NCBI GenBank assembly: GCA_030674185.1
Contig: JAPXFY010000021.1
Coordinates: forward strand, 73,295,669 to 73,359,668
DNA: 64,000 nt
Source of the DNA: Monoplex corrugatus
Taxonomy: Eukaryota > Mollusca > Gastropoda > Littorinimorpha > Ranellidae
Direction of reading: 5' to 3'
Both the position numbers and the translations under genes were made by a program. Positions 10,935 to 22,864 of the stretch are shown here, piece after piece (within the stretch, counting starts at the first letter, position 1; each line of letters begins with the position of its first letter). The notes under the pieces are model-generated. The model ran no database searches. It saw only the letters and a program-made list of their open reading frames with translations, and was not told the DNA's origin.

Positions 10935-10968
10935 GTGTGTGGTGTGTGTGTGTGTGTGTGTGGTGCGG
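10876..10968. repeat. (TG)n microsatellite
   Basis: TG dinucleotides with one TTTTG interruption. Confidence 0.97.
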
Positions 10969-11099
10969 GAGCATGCATGCATGTGTGTTGATAGTTTTGT
11001 CCTGTTGGATGTTTCAGTTTTACCTGGTGTACAATTCAGGCTGTGTGTCTTGGAGAACATGTCGACACAGTATCATTTTACTTTCCTATTTTTTAAGCA

Positions 11100-11385
11100 G
11101 TTATTCCTATATTTCTACAGTTAGCCCAAAACAACTGCTAGTGGTTGAAGTAGTGTGGTCACCAGACCAGGATGCCAGTCAAGCAGCCAACCCTTCATCT
11201 GACAACTCCAGATGCTCAGGCTTTAGAGCCAGAGGAAGAGCACACCAGCGCAAGAAATATGGGAATGGTGGGCACACTGCATGCCTACAACATGATGCTG
11301 CCTCAAACTTCCTGTCTAGCTGTAGACTGCCAGCTTCATCCCCCTGTGATACCTAGCAGACACGCAGAGATTACCTAAGTACATT
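11100..11385 (+). mobile_element. LINE 3'-end fragment, paralogue of 8545-8815
   Basis: Shares with 8545-8815 the left TATTTCTACAGTTAGCC, the central CCAGATGCT, AACATGATGCTGCCTCA versus AACCTGACGCTACCTCA, and the right end CTAAGTAC. The coding block is more decayed here. The two lie about 2.55 kb apart in the same orientation, consistent with a segmental duplication or two insertions. Confidence 0.6.
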
Positions 11386-12015
11386 TCCTTTGTTGAAGTC
11401 TGTCCTTTTGTGTGTGCCGATTACATGCTACAAATAGGACAGTGACACCCCACCCCCATCCACACCCACACCCTGTGGGAATGCGAGGGGCTCTTTCAAT
11501 ATAAGTAGTGTTCCCACCTTGAAAATTCTGTGACAAATTTCCTGTTTCCTGTCACTGCCTTTGTTTCTGCCTGGTTCCTTTGCCTGCTGTCATCTCTTCC
11601 TTTTTAATTCTCTGCTTTCCTGGTTCTTTAACCTGTATGCTTTTCTATAAAGCCTTTCATATTTTCTGTCTTTGTATTAGAAATGATAATATTTGGGTAT
11701 ATGTATATTAATCATATGTTTAGCTCTAAAGAAGCGCAAACTGCTTAGTTGCAGTGTTGGGTACTGTGGGCCATTTTATGTATGTTTTTGTGTGCATTGT
11801 TACGTTTATACGTTTGTATGCACGTTTGTGAGTTTAATGCCTCTGGTAATAAATTGTTTGAGTGGCTGATGTCAGGGGCATGTCCTTAGATAATTTGTTG
11901 TATGGAATAATATGTGTTATTAATGTTGTTCTCCAGATTTTTTTTCCAGGATGATCAGTGTATTTAGATTGTGTATTTTGTTTGAGATGATTATTGTCCT
12001 CGTATGGCTGTGAGG
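11386..12015. other. no gene recognised
   Basis: AT-rich DNA with no motif, repeat or usable open frame recognised. Confidence 0.5.
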
Positions 12016-12178
12016 AATACACACACTCACACACACACCCCCTTTCTACAAACACACTCTTTGTACACATGCACACGCATCCTACACACATCCTACACAC
12101 AAACACACACGCATCCTTTCTACAAACACTCCCTTTGCACACATGCTCATGCATCCTACACACACACACACACACACA

Positions 12179-12228
<50 letters not shown>

Positions 12229-12500
12229 CCTTTCTACAAACACACCCTTTGCACACATGCACACGCATCCTACACACATCCTAACACACACAACACACAA
12301 CACACACACACACAACACACACACACACACACACACACACATCCTTTCTACAAACACACCCTTTGCACACATGCACACGCATCCTACACACATCCTACAC
12401 ACACACATATACACACACACACACATACACACATATCATTTATAGTGAAAAGACGTTAAATCAAGCAACATATACACACACACACATACAAACACTTAAC
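12016..12500. repeat. (CA)n-based composite minisatellite
   Basis: (CA)n tracts separated by repeated CATCCTTTCTACAAACAC and CTTTGCACACATGCACACGC blocks (about 12030, 12110, 12228, 12338). A larger unit of roughly 110 bp with a variable CA run is visible. Confidence 0.93.
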
Positions 12501-12667
12501 AAGAAAAAACAAAGAGAAAAATCAACACAGCTGAGTGCAGATTGATACCAAATTATCACCTTTTTGTAGTATGTATTATTGATTTACATTTTCCACAGCC
12601 CTGTTAATCTCCATATTCTTTAATATTCATCATTATTATTGTTGTTATTATTGGTGACAATGAACTC

Positions 12668-13763
12668 TTAACTCACTCGATATGACGGAACGCTATAGTG
12701 GTCATTATGAAAGGCACTGTTGTGTACGACGGAACGCGATAGCGGTTTCGATAATTAAATTTTTTTCGACGCTCCCCTTTAGACCTTGCACGCCTACCAT
12801 AGCCACACTGGTCACTGCAAACGTGTCAAGGGTCAAGGGGAAAGTTGCTTCGCGAGATTCCGTAGCCATACACTCATCGGGAAACGATTGACTTCGGTAC
12901 CCTACATGACTGGTAATCTGCATTCGTGTTGAAAATGGCGTCACAGGCGAGTACGAGTTTTCGAACAAAGTAGATTGAAGTGTTTCAGACTGAAGGATTG
13001 GACATCAAGGAGTATGCTGAAGATAATGGTGAAAGTGTATCAAGTGATGGAAGCTGCTAGCAAGAAGGTAGTGACAGTGACCCAGTTTCAGACGACAGTG
13101 AAGTGGGAGAGGGAGGTGGGCGTACACATCACGAGAGGCGAGCAGTCAGCGGGCCAAGTACAGTGAGTCCCATGTCTGATGGAGTTTTCATTCACTTTCC
13201 TATGCATGATTGGCATGAAGATTTTAGTTTTTCTCCCACTTTGCCTCCTTCTCTGGCTCTTGTGGCCTGCATGTCTCATTTGAGTGCCACCCCCCCATAA
13301 CTCCCCTGTGTAACAGTTTGTAACATTTATTCATATAATATCACTAATAATCTTTTTTTTTTACCCTGAGCAAAGTCTACTTTATTCATGTTGTTTTGTG
13401 CATACAAAGACCTTCTCACCTTTAACTGTGTGTTCATGGAGCTGATCAAAGTGTGTGACTGTACGGTGATCCTGACTACAAAATTTGGGGTATTTTCAAC
13501 GTGGCACATGAAGAAGAAATATTCAAAGAAGAGCTTCAATATTTTGGCATGAACTAACTTGTTCTTCTGGTTTGTGTTTGCTTGGGCGCGGGCAGTCAAT
13601 CTTGTTTTGGATCTTGTAATATAACCCAGCATGTAAATATTCAGATCTGAAAGTTTCATTTTGTCCTTTGTGTTTTGTATTTTTTGTGATTTTGTTCCTA
13701 ACCCTTCAAAATGGGCCGTCCCTGGGGAAACGCAAGGGGAAAAAACTCTCCGTACCGAGTTAA
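12668..13763. mobile_element. candidate TTAA-flanked (piggyBac-like) element, internally deleted
   Basis: Bounded by TTAA at 12668-12671 and 13760-13763. The left end reads TTAACTCACTCGATATGACG; the right end, reverse-complemented, TTAACTCGGTACGGAGAG, a partial inverted repeat. Near the left end GACGGAACGCTATAGTGG recurs as GACGGAACGCGATAGCGG, like subterminal repeats. Inside, ATGGCGTCACAGGCG begins a frame broken by stops with an acidic stretch; no transposase catalytic motif is visible at this length. Could be a non-autonomous derivative; the family call is tentative. Confidence 0.4.
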
Positions 13764-14010
13764 GAATGGCCAACCCTAAGGGCATATACGTTACATTCGT
13801 TGTGCAGATGCAATGACACATGTATATCATTTTCTTTTCCAGATTTACTGTTTTTCATTCCAGGTTTTCTTCTTTTTCCAGGGTCTTTGCCGTGTTTAGA
13901 TGTGTGTATGTTGTTTGTGATGGTGGTAGTCCTGATATGGTTCTGAGCAGTCAGCTGGGCTTTAAACACTAATAATATTTATGATAATGTGCATCCACTT
14001 GGACAAATTG

Positions 14011-14345
14011 TTATTGACATGTCTACATTATACTGTCCACAGGTCTGTTATCTTGATCCAAATGGCCATATTTGTTATTTATTGACATGTCTACATTATT
14101 CTGTCCACAGGTCTGTTATCTTGATCCAAATGGCCATATTTGTTATTTATTGACATGTCTACATTATTCTGTCCACAGGTCTGTTATTCTTCATCCAACT
14201 GGCCATATTTATTATTTATTGACATGTCTACATTATACTGTCCACAGATGTGTTAATCTTCATCCAACCGGCCATATTTATTATTTATTGACATGTCTAC
14301 ATTATTCTGTCTACAGGTGTGTTAATCTTCGTCTAACTGGCCCTA
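14011..14345. repeat. 68-bp tandem repeat, about 5 copies
   Basis: Unit starts ATTGACATGTCTACATTATT and contains CTGTCCACAGGTCTGTTATC and AACTGGCCATATTT. Every unit carries a TGTCCACAG splice-acceptor look-alike. Copies diverge gradually from left to right. Confidence 0.95.
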
Positions 14346-14828
14346 TTTGCCGGGGAATAGAGTGAAGTAAGAACATGATGGGTCAGGACTCTGTGTATCA
14401 CTACGCCTTCATCCTCACCATCCTCTACTTTCTACTGTGTCTCCTCACCACCCTCCACCTTCAGCGACTCCAAGACTCTCTGGCCTGATGCTGTGTTGAT
14501 TCACCGGTCTCTTCCTTCATCAGCAAGTCTGGACATGCGACTGCCAGGAACTCCAAGACACTTGTCTTGAAAGGTTGGCAGTAATGTAAAATGAAAGTTT
14601 GAAAACAGAAAATGAAAGTGGAAAAAATGTTAAAATCCAAGAGTATTCCATAACCCTGAGGTGTTAGTGGAGTGAGGAGGTAGAGACCTCAACTGTTCTC
14701 AGGGCCAACATTATGAGGACGGTACCCTGGTCCTCTCCCTCACTGCTTTACATTCCCCAACCTGAACAGGGTCAGGTAACCATTCACAGTTGGGTGGAAT
14801 GGAAGCAGTGTACATACATTTTTAATCG
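14346..14828. other. no gene recognised
   Basis: Mixed-composition DNA with no convincing motif; short open frames only. Confidence 0.45.
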
Positions 14829-14966
14829 AGTGAGTTATGAAATAGTCTGTTATATATTAACAATAACATCAACTGTAGAGGCACTAAGAGTCGTAAAATA
14901 GTCTGTTATTTATCAACAATAACATCAACTGTAAAGGCACTAAGACTTATAAAATAGTCTGTTATA
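14829..14966. repeat. 56-bp minisatellite, left part
   Basis: Two to three units of the array that resumes at 17968: AATAGTCTGTTATAC, ATCAACAATAACATCAACTG and AGGCACTAAGAGTTGTA. The array is split here by the Tc1 element and LINE A copy 2. Confidence 0.93.
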
Positions 14967-16604
14967 CACTACGCACAAAAAGTTAAGGATCACTTGCACA
15001 AAAATTCATAACTTTCAAAATAAGAAAGCCAATGCGTTGAAGTTTGGCAAACATTTAATTCCATGCTTTAGTGATAACGATACACAATTGCCTTCAATTT
15101 CGAGCAATCGTTTGGTGTGTACATTTGATCAAAATGGGTACGTATCGAAATTTGATTTCCCAAAGTCATTGAAATCACAAGACAGGGCATTCTGATGCTC
15201 CCAAAAGTTCAGTAATGCGTGTAACCGCCATGGCTGTTCTGGCACTCGACGCAGCGAGTCCTCATCGAGTTGACCAGGTTGGTGAAGATCCTCTGTGGAA
15301 GCGCCTGCCACTCAGCCTGCAGCATCTGGTAGAGGTGTTGGGCATCCCTGGGAGGGGGGTGGTTGCTCCTCACTTTGCGATCCAGCTCATCCCAGAGGTT
15401 CTCAATCGGGTTGAGATCGGGACTGCATGCTGGCCACTCCATTCTGTTGACTCCAGACTGCTGCAGGAAGTCGTTGACCACCCTTGCCCTGTGGGGGCGA
15501 GCGTTGTCATCCTGGTAGACAGCCGTCGGTCCCATCTGCTGCAGTAGTAGGCACAGCCAGCGGTCGAAGGATCTCATCCCGGTATCAGAGGCCAGTCAGG
15601 TTACCCTGTACATGATACAAGGGTGTTCTGTGGTGAAGGCTGAAGGCCCCCCAGACCATTACAGAACCTCCACCAAAGGCCACCTTTTCTTGGACAGTGG
15701 TGTCAATAAAGCGTTGCCCTGGGCGCCTCCAGACCCTCAGTCGGCCATCGTTGTGGTTCATGGTGAAGCGTGATTCATCACTGAACAGGACCTGGGACCA
15801 TTGCTGACGTGTCCACCTCACGTGACGTCTGCAGAAGGCGCGGCGTGCTGCCCTATGGGCTGGAGTTAAGCGTGGCCGTACAGCTGGGCGACGAGAACGG
15901 AGGTTAAACCCATGAAGGCGGTTCCGTATGGTCTGCTGGCTGATGTTGATGTTAGTAGCCACCCTCAGCTGCCTTCGAATGATGCTGGAAGAGGCTGTTC
16001 TTGTCTGCAGGGCTTGTCGTTCAGACGATGAGACGATCTTCACGTGGGTTTGTCTTCTTCGGTCGACCAGATCTGCGTCTTTCATGGACCCTCCCATTGG
16101 CTGTGAAGCGTTGAATCAGTCTGACAATGACCGAGATGGACACCTGAAGTCGCCTGGCCACTTCTCGCTTGGGAACACCATCTTGGAACCATGCAACAGC
16201 TCGTCCCCTCTCAAACTCGCTCAATTTTCGTCGTGGAGGCATTGTCAGATCAGGCCTACTACTGGTGGAATGTCTTCTTATAAAGCCAAGCAAGAGACAA
16301 CATCTCACACATAAACAGCAGTGCTTGCACGTGCATAATGGTTTTTCCATCTGGCTTGTGCAATGTGTTCAGGCAGAACGGTCCAAAACAAGGTCCTTTT
16401 TCGCAAGTTTCTGCTTTTCCGTTTGCGGCCAAGCTCAGTAGTAGAGAATCCCGTGCAATTTTCGCACTAACACAACATCGCCCACTTACAGCTGAACAAG
16501 AATTCATAACAATTTGGCTGGACTGAGAAATAAATAACAGTAGCGAACTGAGTTTATTACGCACCTGTTTTCTCATAGTGATCCTTAACTTTTTGTGCGT
16601 AACT
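14967..16604 (-). mobile_element. Tc1-type DNA transposon
   Basis: 1,638 bp flanked by TA at 14965-14966 and 16605-16606, the target duplication of Tc1/mariner elements. Perfect 25-bp inverted repeats lie at 14970-14994 and 16577-16601 (ACGCACAAAAAGTTAAGGAT and its complement), with a few diverged outer bases. It holds a minus-strand transposase pseudogene and sits one step from the 5' junction of LINE A copy 2, so it arrived after that LINE. Confidence 0.95.
15209..16242 (-). pseudogene. Tc1 transposase (DD34E), inactive
   Basis: Cut-and-paste transposase. Start chosen at 16242 (MPPRRKLSEFERGRAV), opening a helix-turn-helix region with VARRLQVSISVIVRLIQRF and GRPKKTNPRED. The catalytic triad is present in pieces: SDESRF (first D), YQDDNARPHRA (second D) and PDLNPIENLWDEL (E), with 34 residues between second D and E, diagnostic of Tc1. 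Three lesions inactivate it: a small deletion near 16025 shifting frame after EDRLIV, a TGA at 15585-15587 where relatives have Arg (CGA to TGA), and a frameshift near 15545. Length otherwise matches a Tc1 transposase of about 340 residues. Confidence 0.92.
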
Positions 16605-16615
16605 TATATCAACAA

Positions 16616-17951
16616 AATGAAATTTATGACACTGGAAAAATCCCCAAAGATATGTCAAAATCAATTTTCATTGCACTTCTAAAGAAGACAGGGGCTATAG
16701 AATGCGAACTCCATCGCACAATGTTTGATGAGTCATGTAACAAAAATCCTGTTAAGAATAATCATGATGAGGACAAGGAATAGAATCAAAAGAGAAATAG
16801 CAGAAGAACAGTGTGGATTTGTGGAGGGGAAAGGAACTATTAATGCCATGTACATCCTAAGAACTATCATAGAGAGGTCAGTTGAGATGAATAAGGATTT
16901 GTATTTATGCTTTGTTGACTATACCAAGGCTTTCGATCGTGTACGACATGAAGAATTGATCAACCAACTGGAGAGACTCAATGTTGATGGAAAAGATCTA
17001 CGAATAATCAGGAATATGTACTGGGAACAAACAGCTGCAATGAGAATAGAAAACAATATAAGCTCTTTTCAAAACATCAAAAGAGGAGTCAGACAGGGTT
17101 GTGTTTTGTCACCAGATCTGTTTTCACTATATAGCGAAAACATGAGAAACCTAGAAGAAGACCCTGGATTAAAGGTTGGAGGGAAAATGATAAACAACAT
17201 TCGGTACGCAGATGACACCGTGCTAATTGCAGAAAATGAAAGGGACCTACAAAACCTTGTGAATATACTAGAAACAGAAAGCAAAGGTAAGGGGCTGGAA
17301 CTAAACAGCAGGAAGACTGAAGTCATGGTGATCAGTAAAAAACATGAAATCCCCTCATGCAAAATAACAGCAAATGGCACAACCTTGACACAGGTTAATA
17401 AGTTCAAATACCTGGGAACGGTCATTTCATCAGACGGCAGATGCACATCGGAAATAGCTGGCAGAATCGGCCAAGCCAAAACAGCATTCAAGAAGATGAC
17501 AAGCATTCTTACCAACAAATGCCTATCAATTAACATCAGAAAGAGAGTCCTTGAATGTTATATAGAACCAATACTGTTGTACGGATGTGAGGTGTGGACA
17601 GTCAGCAAGCAAAGCCAGAGCAGGATTGAGGCAGCCGAGATGTGGTTTCTCAGAAGAATGTTGAGAGTACCATGGACAGCAAAGAAAACAAACGAGACAG
17701 TCTTGATGGAGGCAGACACAAGTCGATCACTCATAAGGAAGATGAGGAAAAGACAAGCAACATTTATAGGCCATTTTATGAGGAAGGGGGATTTGGAGCA
17801 CCTGGTCACAACGGGAAAGCTGGAGGGAAAGAGAACACCGGGTAGACCCAGGGAGAGAATGCTGGACGGACTTGCAAAGTGGCTGAGGATGAAGAGTGTG
17901 GGGGAGATGCTGGGGGCAACGAGAGATAGAGATGGTTGGAAGTCCACCTGA
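16616..17951 (+). pseudogene. LINE A reverse transcriptase fragment, YADD intact
   Basis: A 408-residue open frame (16725-17951) spans RT motifs from MSHVTKILLRI through YTKAFDRV, RQGCVLSP and an intact YADD catalytic box (NIRYADDTVLIAEN, about 17205) to GRPRERMLD. The upstream 16616-16724 piece is in another frame owing to a 2-bp deletion (AATGTTTG here, AATCAGTTTG in copy 1). It lacks the 5' end, endonuclease and promoter, so it is dead on arrival, but it documents the active-site sequence that copy 1 has lost. Confidence 0.92.
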
Positions 17952-17965
17952 TGATGATGATGATG
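16616..17965 (+). mobile_element. LINE family A, copy 2 (5'-truncated)
   Basis: Begins abruptly inside the RT at the point matching about 667 of copy 1 and ends in (TGA)n. Target duplication ATATCAACAA at 16606-16615 and 17966-17975; removing the LINE and the Tc1 restores the 56-bp minisatellite almost perfectly. Nearly identical to copy 1 but lacks about 27 bp just before the tail and 3 bp at ENIMRN. Confidence 0.95.
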
Positions 17966-18430
17966 ATATCAACAATAACATCAACTGTAGAGGCACTAAG
18001 AGTTGTAAAATAGTCTGTTATACATCAACAATAACATCAACTGTAGAGGCACTAAGAGTTGTAAAATAGTCTGTTATACATCAACAATAACATCAATTGT
18101 AGAGGCACTCAGAGTTGTAAAATAGTCTGTTATACATCAACAATAACATCAACTGTAGAGGCACTAAGAGTTGTAAAATAGTCTGTTATACATCAACAAT
18201 AACATCAACTGAAGAGGCACTAAGAGTTGTAAAATAGTCTGTTATACATCAACAATAACATCAACTGAAGAGGCACTTAGAGTTGTAAAATAGTCTGTTA
18301 TTTATCAACAATAACATCAACTGTAGAGGCACTCAGAGTTGTAAAATAGTCTGTTATTTATCAACAATAACATCAACTGTACAGGCACTCACAGTTGTAA
18401 AATAGTCTTGTTATTTGTAAAATGGTCTGT
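17966..18430. repeat. 56-bp minisatellite, right part, about 8 copies
   Basis: Unit ATCAACAATAACATCAACTG, TAGAGGCACTAAGAGTTGTA, AAATAGTCTGTTATAC. Continuation of 14829-14966. Confidence 0.96.
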
Positions 18431-18589
18431 TATCAATGTCCCAATGTCTTCTGGATCTGTTTGATCTAAAATATTGGCATCAGGGGCAGAATTTTGTGTC
18501 TTAGCCAGAATTGTTGTGTAAATATTGTATGATGACATTGCGGAAATTTTTTTTATGCTCACACACACTCTTTCCAGAAATTTTTCTTA

Positions 18590-18590
18590 A

Positions 18591-18652
<62 letters not shown>

Positions 18653-18666
18653 CTTGCATTCATAGG

Positions 18667-18755
<89 letters not shown>

Positions 18756-19674
18756 CTTGCATTCATAGGGCACACACACACAAGTGAACACTAACACAAA
18801 CATGCATATAAATATTTAAAAGAAAAAAAAAGGCATACACATGTTTATACACAAACCTGTAAATGCACAGAAATACACAAAAACACACACACACAAACAA
18901 ATGCACAAAGACACAAGCACAGATACACACACACAAAACATACAAACAGAAACACACAGGCACACATATAAACACACTCGGACACATAGTGCACACACAG
19001 ACTATACAAACACCAACACACATACACAGCACATAAAAAACACATACACATAAATCACACACAGCTATCACAAACACATCACAACACACACAGACATACA
19101 ATACACACCACACACACAACAACATACAAACAAACACACCACAGCACATACATATAAACACACTCGGACACATAGTGCACACACAGACTATACAAACACC
19201 AACACACATACACAGCACATACATATAAACACACTCAGAGACATAAATGTGCACACACAGACTATACAAACACCAACACACACACACACAGCACATACAT
19301 ATAAACACACTCAGACACATAAATGTGCACACACAGACTATACAAACACCAACACATACACACACAGCACATACATATAAACACACTCAGACACATAAAT
19401 GTGCACACACAGACTATACAAACACCAACACACACACACACACACACAGCACATACATATAAACACACTCAGACATAAATGTGCACACACAGACTATACA
19501 AACACCAACACACACACACACACACAGCACATACATATAAACACACTCAGACACATAAATGTGCACACACAGACTATACAAACACCAACACACACACTCA
19601 GCACATACATATAAACACACAGACTATACAAACACCAACACACACACTCAGCACATACATATAAACACACTCGG
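18590..19674. repeat. (CA)n and CA-rich 70-80-bp minisatellite
   Basis: 18590-18780 is (CA)n with two AGAACTTGCATTCATAGGGC interruptions. From about 19140 a longer unit repeats: ACATATAAACACACTCAGAC, ACATAAATGTGCACACACAG, ACTATACAAACACCAACACA plus a variable CA run. The last two units lose the middle block. Long low-complexity frames here are not genes. Confidence 0.93.
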
Positions 19675-20865
19675 ACTGATAATCTTGGAAACTATATGTC
19701 AGAAAATGGTCTGTCGTTGTCAGCGGAAAAAACTAACATGATGCTATTTAATCCTGGTGGTACTTTAAGTAACTTGCCTACTTTCAGACTGCTTGGTGAA
19801 GTGTTACATTACAAACAGGTTGTAAAATTTCTGGGAGTCTTTATAACATCGAAATTAAACTGGAATGTCCATTTTGATTATATTTCAACAAAAGCAAGAA
19901 AAGCCTTAAATTTTCTTAAGATAATAAGCAGATTACCTTGGGGAATGGATACAAGCATACTGATTCATCTATCAACAGCACTTGTACGATCTAAATTATC
20001 CTATGCACAAGAAGTGTTCTTCAGTGCACCAAAATATTTATTAAAGAAGATACAAAGCTTAGACTGCAAAAGTATTAAAATTGCTCTAGGTGTCCCTGTT
20101 CACGCTTCTAATCTGGAAACATACAAAGTTGCTGGAATTCTGCCTCTGAACAACTATCGTGAGCTAGCGACAGCAAAATTTGTCGTTAGAACTACTTCAC
20201 AAACGGACAATTTTGTGAGTAAGGAAATTAAAATCAGGTCTGATGTTGACTTTCCAAAGCGAGCAAACAGCATTTCATCACAAATGACTGTTGCAACTTA
20301 AATATCTGACTTGGTCACACAGTCTCACCTAAATATGGATGAAATAGCTGAGACACCATCAACAACGCCTATCCCTACATGGAAAATGCAAAAAGCCTCT
20401 TTTGATATTGATTATACAGATACTAAGAAACATGAAAACGTCAACATTTCGATATCCACAGCAAGACAACACATCGATGAAAAATACCGTACCCACCTAC
20501 ATATTTTTACCGATGGTTCAGTCTTAGAAAATAAATGTGCTGGAGCAGCATTTTATGTTCCAAAACTTAAAATAAAAAAGTCATTTTTTAATTGGGGCAA
20601 ACATATCTATATTCACAGCGGAATTAGTCGCTATTATACAAGCATTGCATTATCTAGTAAATCTTAAACCCGTGTCTTTCAAAGTAGTTATCTTTGTTGA
20701 CTCAAAATCTGTACTATATGCCTTACGGTCTTTTGATGCCGACACAAGACCTGATTTAATTACTGAGGCAAATCATCTTGTACATCGTTTAAGGATAAAA
20801 GGCTTCAGTGGAGAAGAGACAGAAATGTGCATGTTGCTTGGGTCTCATCGTCCTGGCTGAATGAC
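19675..20865 (+). pseudogene. LINE RT C-terminus plus RNase H domain (5'-truncated)
   Basis: Starts directly at the end of the CA array with NGLSLSAEKT, the RT segment after the catalytic box, then VKFLGVFITSKLNWNVH and a thumb/connection region. An in-frame TAA at 20299-20301 is followed by an RNase H domain: FTDGS (first D), AELVAIIQAL after a one-base shift near 20625 (E), and FVDSKSVLYAL (next D). It breaks off in VHVAWV at about 20860. RNase H after RT is typical of I/Jockey-group LINEs rather than families A-C here. Non-functional fragment. Confidence 0.85.
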
Positions 20866-21985
20866 GACCCTACAAGCCACTGTCTGTCCATACTGTGTGA
20901 ATTCAGAGTATGTACAGAAAGTGGTGTGTTGGGGTCAGTGGTCAGTCAGTAGGCCTGGGCCCAAGCAATGCTCACATTTGTCTCTTTTCCCCACTCTGGG
21001 ATTTTTAAGACTTTGACTAAAAAAAAACTGCATACACTTGACTGTTAGGGTGAGGGTGCTGGGGAGGGAGGGGGAGAGTTCAGGACTCCATCCTTAGCTA
21101 AACACACAACTGTCAACTGTTAGAGAAGTGAAAACAGCAGACAGACCAGTACAGACTGACAACAGTGTAAAAAATGGAGTAGGGTCCATGGGTCAGGGAG
21201 GGACTTTGGGACAGAACAAAATGGTTTGGATTGGGGGTGGGGAGATTGCACACTCCCAAAGGGGGGAGGGTGGGAAGACTGCAAAAAATGTACTGAAATT
21301 TGTTGAATAAAGTAGATATTGTCATATTGCTTGGTCTGAGTTTTTTTCATACTTTTGTTGTGTGTTACTGTGGACACTGTCTGCATCCCTTTTCTGTCTT
21401 TGTGTTTCTCTGTTTTCTTTTGTATTCTCTCTTTTCTCCACTTCACTTCTACACCACTATGCACTGGCAAGGTTTTGAAATGAGTGGGGGGAGGGGGAAG
21501 AGGGACCTATGAAACACTAAGCTGTTATCACCAGAACAATTCAAAACATAAAGATGGGCAGTAAACAGAACCCCCCCCCCTTCTTTTTTTTAATGTTGCG
21601 CGCTGGAATACTTGCCCCATGCGTGACGGCTTACTATGACTATGGGAAGTAACTCTGCTAAAATATATTAACTTTCTGTATGAATTAATTTCCTTCCATC
21701 ACTGTGCGCCTTGACTGGGCCTAACCACCCCTTCCTTCCCCCCTCCCCCCCATCCTCCCCATCTCCCCTCCTCTCATTGATATTAGAATTTGCTTGTGGA
21801 GTTTCTAAGAAAAAGGCGTGAGACTGATTGTATTATGATGAATAAAAGAGATTTTTCTTTTTCAAACAAAAGTATATCGGACACCATATTGACTGATTTG
21901 TGCCTCAGTGATGATCAAGAGTCCCACACCTGATGGTGACAATAAGGTTGTCTGTGGTCCACATCCAAAATGTGCATGTGTTCAT
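20866..21985. other. no gene recognised
   Basis: Contains short homopurine and C-rich runs (about 21050-21260, 21570-21585, 21725-21775) and AATAAA hexamers near 21305 and 21840. No coding or RNA feature recognised. Confidence 0.5.
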
Positions 21986-21989
21986 GTGT

Positions 21990-22108
<119 letters not shown>

Positions 22109-22227
22109 CAAAATCCGATTCATTTAACTTTCCGCCATTTAAGAAAAATTTGTACTGCGATTCTTTCTCTGTCTCTCTCTCTCTGGAGTCCGCCACCCTC
22201 TCTCTCCTCTGTATTCCCCTCAGAGTT

Positions 22228-22690
22228 GTTGTACACCAGCATGACTTTGCTCAGCTATCATCAGTGTGACGTGCTCAGAGTGTGTTGTACACCAGCATGA
22301 CCTCACTCAGCTATCATCAGTGTGACGTGCTCAGAGTGTGTTGTACACCAGCATGACCTTGCTCAGCTATCATCAGTCCGACGTGCTCAGAGTGTGTTGT
22401 ACACCAACATGACCTTGCCCAGCTATCATCAGTGTGACGTGCTCAGAGTGTGTTGTACACCAGCATGACTTTGCTCAGCTATCATCAGTGTGACGTGCTC
22501 AGAGTGTGTTGTACACCAGCATGACCTCACTCAGCTATCATCAGTGTGACGTGCTCAGAGTGTGTTGTACATCAACATGACCTCACTCAGCTATCATCAG
22601 TGTGACGTGCTCAGAGTGTGTTGTACACCAGCATGACCTCACTCAGCTATCATCAGTGTGACGTGCTCAGTGTGTGTTGTACACCACCAT
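22228..22690. repeat. 56-bp minisatellite, about 8 copies
   Basis: Unit GTTGTACACCAGCATGACCT, CACTCAGCTATCATCAGTGT, GACGTGCTCAGAGTGT. Variants TTTGCTC, CTTGCTC and CACTCAG alternate. Unrelated to the 56-bp unit at 17966. Confidence 0.96.
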
Positions 22691-22835
22691 GACCTCGCTA
22701 ATCATTTTCATCCAAAAGACTAGCACCCAGACCAGCGGAGTGGAGGGGGGGGTGGGGTTGAGAAAAATCTGATGTGTGTTTCAAACCCAGGTTTGTCAGT
22801 GCTAGGCAGATGGTTTAACCAGTAAGCCACACAGT
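22691..22835 (-). mobile_element. tRNA-derived SINE head, minus strand
   Basis: Read from about 22835 leftward: TGGCTTACTGG fits the A-box consensus TRGYNNANNGG, and GGGTTTGAAAC about 40 bases on resembles a B box. The order is that of a tRNA-like Pol III promoter. The body beyond is short and not recognised. The adjacent 39-bp array repeats its A-box segment. Confidence 0.55.
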
Positions 22836-22864
22836 GCACACAGTGTTATCCTGTCGTCTTACAC

